Origin: Yinghuangia seranimata
GTDB taxonomy: Bacteria; Actinomycetota; Actinomycetes; Streptomycetales; Streptomycetaceae
Direction of reading: 5' to 3'
Length of the DNA stretch: 64,000 bases
Assembly (NCBI RefSeq): GCF_029953285.1
Contig: NZ_JASAOI010000031.1
Span: 1 to 64,000 of the forward strand
Under the pieces are notes generated by a model. It did not search any database. It saw only the letters and a list, made by a program, of their open reading frames with translations, and was not told the DNA's origin. The position numbers and the translations under genes were made by a program. Below are positions 33,626 to 42,931 of this stretch, piece by piece (positions within the stretch are counted from its first letter, which is position 1; every line of letters starts with the position of its first letter).

Positions 33626-33915
33626 ACGGCGGGGGAGCGGTGGGTCCGAACGGCGAACGCCGGTTCCGCGCGCCGGCGGTCGCCGCCCGCGCGGGGCTTC
33701 AGGTGTGTGGGCTACCGGCGGTCGTGGAGCCTTCTCCGGGCTGCGGGGTGCGGCCCGGGTCGGCGAGCGGGCGTCGTGAACGCCGGTTCGGTGTGCGGGT
33801 GGCCGTCGGCCGCACGGGGGTCCGCGCCGGGAGTGCGGGTGTCCACGGGGAACGTGTGATCGCCGTACCGGACGCGGTGGCCGCGCCGGTCGCCGTCGTG
33901 CGAGGTGTCCAGTGA
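33622..33915 (+). CDS. Possible small protein between dat and ddc
   Basis: A 97-residue frame whose GTG start overlaps the dat stop (GTGA) and whose TGA overlaps the ddc GTG (GTGA), so it fits translational coupling on both sides. It contains two imperfect copies of an Arg-rich segment (ERRFRAPAVAARAGL and ERRFGVRVAVGRTGV). Against it: roughly 80% of its third positions are G/C, lower than neighbouring genes, and it matches no family I know. It could equally be a translated spacer with no function. Confidence 0.3.
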   Translation: MNGGGAVGPNGERRFRAPAVAARAGLQVCGLPAVVEPSPGCGVRPGSASGRRERRFGVRVAVGRTGVRAGSAGVHGERVIAVPDAVAAPVAVVRGVQ

Positions 33916-35486
33916 TCGTGTCGGAGCCCGTGCCCTCGCCCCGGGGTCTTCCCGTCCCGGCTTCGGCCGCGGCCCCGGCCCCCGCGCCCGGTGCCGTGCC
34001 GCCGCATCCCGCCGCGTCCTATCCCGCGCTGGCCGGCGGCGTCCGGGGGGCCGACGAACTCGGGGCGCTGCTCGGGACGGTCCTCGGCGCGCTCGCCGCC
34101 GGGGCGCGCGACCGGGGCGGGCCGCTTCCCGCGGGTGGGCCGACGGCCGTGGACGCCGCGGTGCGGCAGGCGCTCGGCGGGACCGCGCTGCCCGGCCACG
34201 GTTCCGGCGAGCGGGAGGCCCTGGCGGCGCTCACGCACGTCCTCGCGTACGGCGCCACCGACCCGGCGGACCCGGCCTGCGCCGGGCACCTGCACTGTCC
34301 GCCGTTGGCCGTCGCCGTCGCCGCCGACCTGGTCGCGTCCGCGCTCAACCCGTCGCTCGACTCGTGGGACCAGGCCCCCGCCGCCACCGCGCTGGAGACC
34401 GAGGTCGTCGCGGCGCTCGCCGAACTCGTCGGGTTCAACCCGCAGCTGGCGTCCGGCACCATCACGACCGGCGGCACCGAGTCGAACCTGCTCGGCCTGC
34501 TGCTCGCCCGCGACCGCACGGGCCCCGGCGTCGGCCGGCACCGCGTGCTGTGCTCGGAGGCCGCGCACTTCTCGGTGCGCCGCGGCGCCGCACTGCTCGG
34601 CCTCGGCGACGACGCGGTCGTCCCCGTCGCCACCGGCACCGACCACCGGCTCGACGCGGGCGCGCTGGACGCCGTCTGCCGCCGCGTCAGCGCCGCCAAC
34701 GACCGGCCCACGGTCATCGTCGCCACCGCCGGAACCACCGACCTGGGCGCCGTCGACCCGCTCGCCGCCTGCGCGGATGTCGCGCGCGAACACGGCGCCT
34801 GGTTGCACGTCGACGCCGCGTACGGCGGCGGCGCGCTGTTCTCCGACCGGCTGGCCCCGCTGCTCGTCGGCATCGCGTACGCCGACTCGGTCGGCCTCGA
34901 CCTGCACAAGCTCGGCTGGCAGCCGGTCGCCGCCGGGGTGTTCCTGGTCCGCGACGCGGCGCTGTTCGCGCCGCTCACCCAGCGCGCCAAGTACCTCAAC
35001 CCGGCCGACGACGAAGAGGCCGGACTGCCCAGCCTGCTCGGCCACTCGCCGCGCACCACGCGCCGCGCCGACGCGTTCAAGATCGCCGTCACGCTGCGCG
35101 CCCTCGGCCGCACCGGGCTCGGCGCCATGGTCGACCGCTGCCACGAACTCGCCCGCTACGCGGGAGAGCGCATCGACCGCGACCCCGGCCCCGGCGCCCT
35201 CGAGCTGACCGCCGAACCGGTGCTCACCAGCGTCGTGTTCCGGTACGTGCCGCACCCGCACCCCGCGGAGCCCGCCGGACGCCGCTCGGACCTCGTCAAC
35301 GCCGAACTGCGCCGCACGCTGCTCGCCGACGGCCGCGCGGTCGTCGGCCGCACCGACATCGGGTCCGGGCCCGGCAGCGTCCGGCTGAAGCTGACGCTGC
35401 TCAACCCGCACGCCACGGAACGCGACGTCGACGCCCTCCTGCGCCTCGTCCTGGACGCCGGCCGGGCCGTGGAGCGCGACCTGTGA
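33912..35486 (+). CDS. ddc: L-2,4-diaminobutyrate decarboxylase (RhbB-like)
   Basis: 524 residues. A group II PLP decarboxylase: TTGGTESNLLGLLLARD, HVDAAYGGGALFSD, and the PLP Lys in SVGLDLHKLGWQP. Converts 2,4-diaminobutyrate to 1,3-diaminopropane, the amine built into the siderophore. An Ala/Pro-rich leader of about 35 residues precedes the conserved part. GTG at 33912 overlaps the preceding small frame by 4 bp. The next gene begins 234 nt later, the only long gap inside the operon. Confidence 0.92.
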   Translation: MIVSEPVPSPRGLPVPASAAAPAPAPGAVPPHPAASYPALAGGVRGADELGALLGTVLGALAAGARDRGGPLPAGGPTAVDAAVRQALGGTALPGHGSGEREALAALTHVLAYGATDPADPACAGHLHCPPLAVAVAADLVASALNPSLDSWDQAPAATALETEVVAALAELVGFNPQLASGTITTGGTESNLLGLLLARDRTGPGVGRHRVLCSEAAHFSVRRGAALLGLGDDAVVPVATGTDHRLDAGALDAVCRRVSAANDRPTVIVATAGTTDLGAVDPLAACADVAREHGAWLHVDAAYGGGALFSDRLAPLLVGIAYADSVGLDLHKLGWQPVAAGVFLVRDAALFAPLTQRAKYLNPADDEEAGLPSLLGHSPRTTRRADAFKIAVTLRALGRTGLGAMVDRCHELARYAGERIDRDPGPGALELTAEPVLTSVVFRYVPHPHPAEPAGRRSDLVNAELRRTLLADGRAVVGRTDIGSGPGSVRLKLTLLNPHATERDVDALLRLVLDAGRAVERDL

Positions 35487-35719
35487 CCGACCGCGACACC
35501 CGACGCGCCGCGGCCGTGGGCCGCCCGCCGCACGGAGACTCCGCGGGGCCGCCCGACGCCCCCACGCCCCGTGCGCGCATAGCTGCCTGACGCACCGTCA
35601 TAAACGCTGATTGTCAGGATTTCCGCGAAACACCGGCTAAATGATCGACTTTGCCGGATTTCGTCAGATCATCAATGGATGCCGGTCCACCCGGACCGAT
35701 CGAACCTCCCGGAGCAGTG

Positions 35720-37543
35720 ATGACGACCGCAGGTCCCGCCGTGCCTGTCGGAGTCCCGGCGTCCGGCCGCGTACCCGAGCCACGCCCGCGGCCCGCCGAC
35801 CCGCTCGACGACCCCGACGCCGACCGCGTCGGCGACACCGCCACCACCGAAGCCCTGCTGCGCTGCTGGGTCCGCGAACGCGCCGTGCCCCGCCCCGCCC
35901 CCGGCACGCCGCTGCGCCTGGCGCTGCCCGCCACCGGCGTCACCCTCGAAGTCCCCGTCCGCTACTGGTCGCACGCCGGCTGGCACCGCTTCGACCCGCC
36001 GCACCTCGCCGACACCACCGGACCCGAACTCGACGCCGTCACCGTCGCCGCGCTGCTGGGCCGCGAAGCCCCCGGCGCCGCCGGCGCGGCCCGCATCGAC
36101 ACCGCCGCCCGCGTCGCCGACTCCGCGCGCCGCGCCGCCGACCACATCCGGCACCGTCGCGCCCACCCCGACGACCCGCCCGGCACCCCGCCGTTCCTCG
36201 CCGCCGAACAGGCACTACTGCTCGGCCACCCCCTGCACCCCACCCCCAAGAGCCGCGACGGCCTCACCGCCGCCGAAGCCGCCGCCTACGCCCCCGAACT
36301 GCGCGGCAACTTCCCGCTCCACTGGTTCGCCGTCCACCACGACCTCGTCACCCAGGACTGCACCCGCGACACCACCGCCGCCGCACTCCTGGCCGAACTG
36401 TCCGACGGACTCGTCGGCCCCACCGACCACGTCCTCCTGCCCGCCCACCCCTGGCAGGCCCGCGACCTCGCGCAACGCCCCGGCATCCGCGCGCTCCTGG
36501 ACGTCGCCCTGCTGCGCGACCTCGGCCCCTTCGGCCCCGCCTGGCACCCCACCTCGTCCGTCCGCACCGTCTACCGGGCCGGCGCGCCCGTCATGCTCAA
36601 ACTCTCCCTCGGCCTGCGCATCACCAACTCGCGCCGCGAGAACCTCCGCAAGGAACAACTGCGCGGCCTCGAGGTCGACCGCATGATGCGCGCCGGACTC
36701 GCCGCCGAACTCCACGCCGCCCACCCCGGCTTCGACATCCTCCGCGACATCGGCTGGCTCGCCGTCGACGCACCCCGCACCAGCGGCCCCGAACGCGCCG
36801 AAAGCGGCCTGGAGATCGTGCTGCGCGACAACCCGTTCGGCGACCGCGACGTCGTGTGCGTCGCCGGCCTCGTCGCCGAACGCCCCGGCCTCGGCCCGTC
36901 CCGCCTCGCCACCCTCGTCCACGCCCTCGCCGCCCGCACCGGGCAGACCGTCGCCGACACCGCCGAGGAATGGTTCGCCCGCTACCTCGCCGCCGTCGCC
37001 GACCCCGTCCTGTGGCTCGACGCCCACGCCGGCATCGCGCTGGAAGCCCACCAGCAGAACACCCTCGTCGAACTCGACGCCGACGGCTGGCCCGCGGGCG
37101 GCCGCTACCGCGACAACCAGGGCTACTACTTCCGCGCCTCCCGCGCCGACGACCTGCGCCGCCGCCTTCTCGGCGCCGGAACCGCGAGCGACACCGTCGT
37201 CGACGACCACGTCGCCGACGAACGCCTCGCCTACTACCTCGGCGTCAACAACCTCCTCGGCCTGGTCGGCGCGTTCGGCGCTCAGGGCCTCGCCGACGAG
37301 GCCGCGCTGCTCTCCCGCCTGCGCTCCGCCCTCGAACCCCACGCGGCCGCCGTCCCCGCCGCCCGCACCCTCCTTGCCGCCGAACTCCTGCGCTGCAAGG
37401 GCAACCTCATGACCCGGCTGCACGGCCTCGACGAACTCGTCGGCCCCGTCGCCGCGCAGTCCGTCTACGTCGACATCCCCAACCCGCTCCACCCGAACCA
37501 CCACGAACCGCAGCGCGCAACCGGAGGTGCCGTCCCCGCATGA
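35720..37543 (+). CDS. rhbC: NIS siderophore synthetase, IucA/IucC family (RhbC-like)
   Basis: 607 residues. An ATP-dependent NRPS-independent siderophore synthetase: HPLHPTPKSRDGLTAAEAAAYAPE, LLPAHPWQARDL, the ATP-binding HPTSSVRTVY and LKLSLGLRITNSRREN, and a C-terminal FhuF-like part with AHQQNTLVEL and RDNQGYYFR. It would condense citrate with the N-acetyl-N-hydroxy-diaminopropane unit. ATG 35720 has GGAG upstream; the frame is open from 35651. The 233-bp spacer before it has a small inverted repeat (TGACG-CAC-CGTCA, about 35588) and could hold an internal promoter. It overlaps the next gene by 4 bp. Confidence 0.92.
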   Translation: MTTAGPAVPVGVPASGRVPEPRPRPADPLDDPDADRVGDTATTEALLRCWVRERAVPRPAPGTPLRLALPATGVTLEVPVRYWSHAGWHRFDPPHLADTTGPELDAVTVAALLGREAPGAAGAARIDTAARVADSARRAADHIRHRRAHPDDPPGTPPFLAAEQALLLGHPLHPTPKSRDGLTAAEAAAYAPELRGNFPLHWFAVHHDLVTQDCTRDTTAAALLAELSDGLVGPTDHVLLPAHPWQARDLAQRPGIRALLDVALLRDLGPFGPAWHPTSSVRTVYRAGAPVMLKLSLGLRITNSRRENLRKEQLRGLEVDRMMRAGLAAELHAAHPGFDILRDIGWLAVDAPRTSGPERAESGLEIVLRDNPFGDRDVVCVAGLVAERPGLGPSRLATLVHALAARTGQTVADTAEEWFARYLAAVADPVLWLDAHAGIALEAHQQNTLVELDADGWPAGGRYRDNQGYYFRASRADDLRRRLLGAGTASDTVVDDHVADERLAYYLGVNNLLGLVGAFGAQGLADEAALLSRLRSALEPHAAAVPAARTLLAAELLRCKGNLMTRLHGLDELVGPVAAQSVYVDIPNPLHPNHHEPQRATGGAVPA

Positions 37544-38337
37544 CCGCGTCCCCTGTGTCTCCTCTGTCCCCCGCCAACCCCGCCGACGCCATGGTCGACG
37601 CCGCCGTCGAAGCCGCCGCGGCCGCCGACGCCGCCGCCAAGGCCGCCGACGACGCCGCCGACACCCTCGACCTCGCCGACGACGACACCCTCCGCCTCAC
37701 CCACCGCCGACTCCGCCAGGGCCTGTCCGGGCCGCTCACCGAAGCCAACCGCTGGGGCGCCGTCGCCCTCCCGCCCGGCCGCTTCTCGTTCCACGAACTC
37801 CACCTCAAGCGCGACCTCCCGATCATCCACGAATGGATGAACGACCCCGAGGTCGCCCGCTGGTGGGAACTCGACGGCGGTGTCGAGGTCACCGCGAACC
37901 ACCTCGCCGCGCAGAGCAGGCTCACCCACGCCACCGCCTACGTCGGCTGCCTCGACGACCAGCCCGTCAGCTACTGGGAGCTCTACCGCGCCGACCTCGA
38001 CCCGCTCGCCCGGCACTACGCCGCCCGCCCCCACGACGTCGGCCTCCACGTCCTCATCGGCCCCGCCGCCCACCGCGGCCAGGGCCTCGGCTCGCTGCTG
38101 CTCCTCGTCGTCAGCGAGCTCATCCTGCGCGCCGCCCCCGACACCCAGCGCGTCATCGCCGAACCCGACGTCCGCAACGCCGCCTCCATCGCCGCGTTCC
38201 GCCGCGCAGGCTTCCGCCGCGGCGTCGACCTCACGCTGCCCGGCAAGACCGCCGCGCTCATGATCCGCGACCGGCACCGCACCAACGACCACGACGCCGC
38301 GCACGGCACCGACCCCGCACCGTCGGACAGCCTGTGA
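37540..38337 (+). CDS. rhbD: Siderophore N-acetyltransferase, GNAT-type (RhbD-like)
   Basis: 265 residues. Residues 14-50 are an Ala/Asp-rich helix (a likely coiled or disordered leader). The rest matches the AlcB/IucB/RhbD acyltransferase group: FHELHLKRDLPIIHEWMNDPEVARWWEL, QPVSYWELYRAD, HVLIGPAAHRGQGLGSLLL, and RVIAEPDVRNAASIAAFRRAGF. The RGQGLG loop binds acetyl-CoA. It acetylates the hydroxylamine of N-hydroxy-1,3-diaminopropane. Its ATG overlaps the previous stop (ATGA). Confidence 0.92.
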   Translation: MTASPVSPLSPANPADAMVDAAVEAAAAADAAAKAADDAADTLDLADDDTLRLTHRRLRQGLSGPLTEANRWGAVALPPGRFSFHELHLKRDLPIIHEWMNDPEVARWWELDGGVEVTANHLAAQSRLTHATAYVGCLDDQPVSYWELYRADLDPLARHYAARPHDVGLHVLIGPAAHRGQGLGSLLLLVVSELILRAAPDTQRVIAEPDVRNAASIAAFRRAGFRRGVDLTLPGKTAALMIRDRHRTNDHDAAHGTDPAPSDSL

Positions 38338-39929
38338 CCGCACGCGAACTCCCGCACCCGCGCAACGGATCCGCGCCCCCCGACCCCGGAACCCCCGTCC
38401 ACGACCTCGTCGGCATCGGCATCGGCCCCTTCAACCTGGCCCTCGCCGCCCTCGCCGACCGGGTCGGGGGCCTGCGCACCCTCTTCCTCGAACGCACCCC
38501 CGAATTCCGGTGGCACCCCGGCCTCCTCGTCGAAGGCGCCACCCTCCAGGTGCCGTTCCTCGCCGACCTGGTCACCCTCGTCGACCCCACCAGCCCCTGG
38601 TCGTTCCTCGCCTACCTGCGTGCCCACGACCGGCTCTTCCCGTTCTACTTCGCCGAACGCTTCCACGTCACGCGCCGCGAATACGACCACTACTGCCGCT
38701 GGGTCGCCGACGCCCTGCCGTCCTGCCGCTTCGGCGCCGACGTCACCCGCGCCACCTGGGACCCCGACAACGCCCTGTGGCGCGTCGTCTTCCGCGACAC
38801 CGCGACCGGCGACACCCACCACGCCGCAGCCCGCCACCTCGTCCTCGGCATCGGCACCGAACCCGTCGTCCCCGCCCCCTTCGCCGACCTCCTCGACAAC
38901 CCCGGACACCGCGACGTCCTGCACAGCGCCGACTACCTCGACCACCGCGACACCCTCACCGCCGCACCCGACGTCACCGTCATCGGCTCCGGCCAGTCCG
39001 GCGCCGAGGTCTTCCTCGACCTCCTGCGCCGCCGCACCTCGCCCCGGCACCGCATCAACTGGCTCACCCGCTCACCCGCGTTCGCGCCCATGGAGTACTC
39101 CAAGATCGGCCTGGAGCACTTCACCCCCGACTACACCCGCTACTTCCACGGACTCGCCGAACCCGTCCGCGACCGCCTCGTCCCGCGCCAGGCCCAGCTC
39201 TACAAAGCGGTCAGCGCCGACACACTCGCCGCCATCCACGACGAGCTGTACGAACGCGGCGCCGCCGGCGGACGCGTCCGCGCCACCCTCATGCCCGGCG
39301 TCTCCGTCACCGCCGCCGCCCGCACCTCCGGCGGACTCGAACTCGGCTGCCACCACTCCCAGCAGGACCGCCGGTTCACCGTCCTCACCGACAAAGTCGT
39401 CCTCGCCACCGGCTACGCGCCGCGCCGCCCCGACCTCCTCGAAGCACTCGCCCCCCACATCCGCCGCGACCGCGCCGGCCGCCCCCGCATCGGCCTCGAC
39501 CACCGCGTCGCCCTCGACCCGCGCATCACCGGCGGCCTCTACGTGCAGAACGCCGAACTGCACACCCACGGCGTCGGCACCCCCGACCTCGGCCTCGGCG
39601 CCCACCGCGCCGCCGTCATCCTCAACGCCGTCTGCGCCCGCGCCGTCTACCGGCTGCCCGCCCGCACCGCGTACACCACCTTCGGACTCGCCCCCGACGA
39701 CGCCGCCCCCGCCGACGGCCGCGACACCGGCCGCGACACCGGTGGCGACACCGAGCAGCCGCACCACCGGCACGCCGCCCGCCCCACCCGCCGCGGCCAC
39801 GCCCGCACCGCGGCCGCCCCCACCGCCCAGGACCGCGAGCACCCCGCGCCCGCGCACCTGCCGCCCCCCGCCGACCGGGTCCAGGGCCCGCCGGACGAAC
39901 TGGAGACACCCCGTGTCCCTGCCCACTGA
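38334..39929 (+). CDS. rhbE: Lysine/ornithine-type N-monooxygenase (RhbE-like)
   Basis: 531 residues. A flavin-dependent N-hydroxylase: FAD motif GIGIGPFNLALAALAD near residue 28, NADPH motif VTVIGSGQSGAEVFLDLL, and ATGYAPRRP near the C-terminus. It hydroxylates 1,3-diaminopropane to give the hydroxamate nitrogen. GTG 38334 overlaps the previous stop (GTGA). After residue about 445 comes a tail of some 85 residues, rich in His, Arg and Pro with repeats GRDTGRDTGGDTE, not present in typical members. It overlaps the next gene by 17 bp. Confidence 0.92.
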   Translation: MTARELPHPRNGSAPPDPGTPVHDLVGIGIGPFNLALAALADRVGGLRTLFLERTPEFRWHPGLLVEGATLQVPFLADLVTLVDPTSPWSFLAYLRAHDRLFPFYFAERFHVTRREYDHYCRWVADALPSCRFGADVTRATWDPDNALWRVVFRDTATGDTHHAAARHLVLGIGTEPVVPAPFADLLDNPGHRDVLHSADYLDHRDTLTAAPDVTVIGSGQSGAEVFLDLLRRRTSPRHRINWLTRSPAFAPMEYSKIGLEHFTPDYTRYFHGLAEPVRDRLVPRQAQLYKAVSADTLAAIHDELYERGAAGGRVRATLMPGVSVTAAARTSGGLELGCHHSQQDRRFTVLTDKVVLATGYAPRRPDLLEALAPHIRRDRAGRPRIGLDHRVALDPRITGGLYVQNAELHTHGVGTPDLGLGAHRAAVILNAVCARAVYRLPARTAYTTFGLAPDDAAPADGRDTGRDTGGDTEQPHHRHAARPTRRGHARTAAAPTAQDREHPAPAHLPPPADRVQGPPDELETPRVPAH

Positions 39930-41841
39930 ACCCGCGGCCCCCGCCGTCCCGGCGCCGTCCCACGCACGCCACGCGGCCACCCCCGACACCGAGTCCACCG
40001 AACTGTTCGAAATGCCCGACCTCGACGAGGCCGGCGCCGCCTTACCGTCCGCCCGCAACGGCACCGACCCGCGCCGCCTCGACCCCGGCTGGGCCCGCGC
40101 CGGCCGCGCCATGCTCGCCAAGGCACTCGCCGAGTTCGCGTACGAGGAACTCCTCGTCCCCGTCCACGAACACGGCGACACCTACCGCGTCGACCTCCCC
40201 GGCGAGGTCCGCTACCGCTTCCGCGCCCGCCGCGGCGCCTACGACTGCTGGCACGTCGACCCCCCGAGCGTCCGCCGCACCGGCCCCCTCGGCGAGGAAC
40301 CCGGCGACGACATGCTGCGCTTCCTCCTCGACGCGCACTCCGCCCTCGGCATCACCGGCGACACCGCCGGACACCTCGTCCGCGAACTCACCGCCACCCT
40401 CGCCGCCGACGTCGCCATCGCCGCCAACGCGCACCCCGCGTCCGTCCTCGCCGAACTCGACTACGCCGACCTCGAAGGCCACCAGACCGGCCACCCCTGG
40501 CTCGTCGCCAACAAGGGCCGGCTCGGCTTCTCCGCCACCGACGCCGCCGCCTACGCGCCCGAGTCCCGCCGCACCCTGCGCCTCCCGTGGATCGCCGTCC
40601 ACCGCGACCTCGCCGTCTTCCGCGCCGTCGCCGGACTCGACGAACACCGCCTCTACGCCGAAGAACTCGACCCCGCCACCGCACAGCGCTTCCGCGACCG
40701 CATCCACACCCGGCTCGGCGAGGACGCCGACCCCGCCGACTACCTGTGGCTGCCCGTCCACCCCTGGCAGTGGGACGAGACCATCGCCACCCTGTTCGCC
40801 CCCGACATCGCCGCCGGACGCGTCATCCGCCTCGGCGAAGCCCCCGACCGCTACCTCGCCCAACAGTCCGTCCGCACCTTCCTCGACCTCGACCAGCCCG
40901 CCCGGCGCACCGTCAAACTCCCGCTGTCCGTCCTCAACACCATGGTCTGGCGCGGCCTGCCCACCGAACGCACCCTCGCCGCCCCCGCCGTCACCGCATG
41001 GGTCCACGCCGTCCGCGACAACGACCCCTTCCTGCGCGACGAGTGCCGCGTCGTCCTGCTCGGCGAAACCGCCTCCGTCACCGTGCGGCACCCCGTCCTC
41101 GAAGACCTCCCCGGCGTGCCCTACCAGTACCGGGAACTCCTCGGCGCCATCTGGCGCGAACCCCTCACCCCCCGGCTCGACCCCGGCGAACACGCCCGCA
41201 CCCTCGCCTCACTCCTGCACGTCGACCCCTACGGCCGACCCTTCGTCGCCGAACTCGTCGACCGCTCCGGACTCGCCCCCCGCGCCTGGCTCCGCGCCCT
41301 CTTCCACGCCATGCTGCCGCCGCTCCTGCACTGCCTCTACCGGCACGGCCTGGTCTTCTCCCCGCACGGCGAGAACGCCATCGTCGTCTTCGACGACTGC
41401 GACGTCCCCGTCCGCCTCGCCGTCAAGGACTTCGTCGACGACGTCAACATCAGCGACCAGCCGCTCCCCGAACTCGCCGGCCTGCCCGACGACGTCGCCG
41501 CCGTCCTCCTGCGCGAACCACCCGCCTACCTGTGCCAGTTCATCCACGCCGGACTCCTCGTCGGGCACTACCGCTACCTCGCCGACCTCGCCGAAATGCA
41601 CCTCGGCGTCCCCCAGGGCGACTTCTGGGCGATGGTCCGCGACGAGATCCACGCCCACCAGGACCGCTTCCCGGAACTCGCCGACCGCTTCGCGCTCTTC
41701 GACCTGCTCACCCCGCGCATCGACCGGCTCTGCCTCAACCGGAACCGGCTGATCCTCGACGGCTACCGCGACCGGCCGGGCCGCCCGCACGTCGCCGCAC
41801 ACGGCTCCGTCCCCAACCCGCTGTACGGCGGTTCTCGATAG
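39913..41841 (+). CDS. rhbF: NIS siderophore synthetase, IucA/IucC family (RhbF-like)
   Basis: 642 residues. A second NIS synthetase: GHQTGHPWLVANKGRLGF, YLWLPVHPWQWDE, and the C-terminal part with LFHAMLPPLLHCLYRHGLVFSPHGENAIVVFDD and RLAVKDFVDDVNIS. It would add the second hydroxamate arm to the citrate intermediate. The first 40 residues are a non-conserved leader. GTG 39913 has GGAG 8 nt upstream and lies inside the rhbE 3' end. No exporter, receptor or ABC importer gene follows directly. Confidence 0.92.
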   Translation: MSLPTEPAAPAVPAPSHARHAATPDTESTELFEMPDLDEAGAALPSARNGTDPRRLDPGWARAGRAMLAKALAEFAYEELLVPVHEHGDTYRVDLPGEVRYRFRARRGAYDCWHVDPPSVRRTGPLGEEPGDDMLRFLLDAHSALGITGDTAGHLVRELTATLAADVAIAANAHPASVLAELDYADLEGHQTGHPWLVANKGRLGFSATDAAAYAPESRRTLRLPWIAVHRDLAVFRAVAGLDEHRLYAEELDPATAQRFRDRIHTRLGEDADPADYLWLPVHPWQWDETIATLFAPDIAAGRVIRLGEAPDRYLAQQSVRTFLDLDQPARRTVKLPLSVLNTMVWRGLPTERTLAAPAVTAWVHAVRDNDPFLRDECRVVLLGETASVTVRHPVLEDLPGVPYQYRELLGAIWREPLTPRLDPGEHARTLASLLHVDPYGRPFVAELVDRSGLAPRAWLRALFHAMLPPLLHCLYRHGLVFSPHGENAIVVFDDCDVPVRLAVKDFVDDVNISDQPLPELAGLPDDVAAVLLREPPAYLCQFIHAGLLVGHYRYLADLAEMHLGVPQGDFWAMVRDEIHAHQDRFPELADRFALFDLLTPRIDRLCLNRNRLILDGYRDRPGRPHVAAHGSVPNPLYGGSR

Positions 41842-41891
41842 GGCCCAGTTGACCATGGTGTGATCCCCGTCACGGATGTCAGAATGCGGCC

Positions 41892-42722
41892 GTGACGTTG
41901 GATCGAGCGCCCCTGCGCGTGGCCGCGGCCCAGGCCCACGCCCTGCCCGGGAACGTGGCGGACAACGTGGCCACCGCCGCCCAGCTCGTGCGGTTCGCCG
42001 CGTCCTCAGGGGCCGACGTCGTCGTGCTGCCGGAGCTCTTCCTCTCCGGCTACGACCTCGACCTCATCCGCGGCGAACCGGACCGCTGCGAGATCGTCCC
42101 CGGCGACCGCCGGCTCGACGACCTCGCGGCGGCCTGCTACGCCAGCCGCACCGTCGCCGTCGTCGGCGGCTGCGTACGGCGCGGCGGCCGCCGCACGTCC
42201 TCCCTCATCGTCGTCGGCCTCGACGGCGAGGCCCAGATCGGCTACGACGCCCAGCACCTGCCGCCCGACGCCCTCGACCTGTTCACCCCGGGCGACTTCG
42301 GCTGCTCCGTCGAGATCCGCGGCTGGCGGCTCGGCCTCGGCACCCGGCACGACATCGGCTTCCCCGAACACGTCCGCGCCGCCACCATGGACGGCTGCGA
42401 CGGCTACCTGTGCGCCGGCCTGTTCACCCGCGGCGACGCCGAGTACCGGCGCGGCCTCTACCTGGCCACCCGCGCGCTCGAGAACACCTGCTACACCGTC
42501 CTCGCCAACCACATCGGCGCCACCGGCGACGGACCCGGCTGCGGGCGCAGCGCCGTCTTCGGGCCCGACGGCCGCGTCGTCGCCGAGGCCGACGGAGAAC
42601 GCGTCGACGTCGTCGTCGCCACCATGCAGGACTTCGAGATCGACGCGGCCCGGGAAAGCCTCACCATGCTCACCGAGCTGCCCTGCCCGGTCACGCGACG
42701 GGAACGCGTCAAGCTCGACTGA
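41892..42722 (+). CDS. Nitrilase-fold protein lacking catalytic Lys and Cys
   Basis: 276 residues with the carbon-nitrogen-hydrolase fold: RVAAAQAHALPGNVADN, VVLPELFLSGYDL, GFPEHVRAATMDGCDGYL, and GRSAVFGPDGRVVAEADGE. The catalytic Glu is present (E48). The Lys position of the canonical YRKxHL reads Y118-D-A-Q-H-L123, so Lys is Ala120. The Cys position of ICYDxxFPE reads T-R-H-D-I-G-F-P-E, so Cys is Arg152. A normal amidase or nitrilase reaction is therefore unlikely. It starts 50 nt after the siderophore operon and may be co-transcribed. A binding or regulatory role is possible. Confidence 0.82.
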   Translation: MTLDRAPLRVAAAQAHALPGNVADNVATAAQLVRFAASSGADVVVLPELFLSGYDLDLIRGEPDRCEIVPGDRRLDDLAAACYASRTVAVVGGCVRRGGRRTSSLIVVGLDGEAQIGYDAQHLPPDALDLFTPGDFGCSVEIRGWRLGLGTRHDIGFPEHVRAATMDGCDGYLCAGLFTRGDAEYRRGLYLATRALENTCYTVLANHIGATGDGPGCGRSAVFGPDGRVVAEADGERVDVVVATMQDFEIDAARESLTMLTELPCPVTRRERVKLD

Positions 42723-42931
42723 CTCCTGCCGCGCCTTCCGCTGACACGTGACCGACCCGCCGGCGGTGGACGCCGTCGCCCGCGCGACAGCCCAGCTCCA
42801 GACTTTCGGACCTGGCGCGCCGCGCCCTCGCCGCTTAGGCTCACCGAGGCGCCGTTACCCGCCGGTAACCGCTGCCTCGGCGCACCTCCCGGTCGCGCCC
42901 ACACCGCACGGGACGACAAAGGGGACGGCAC

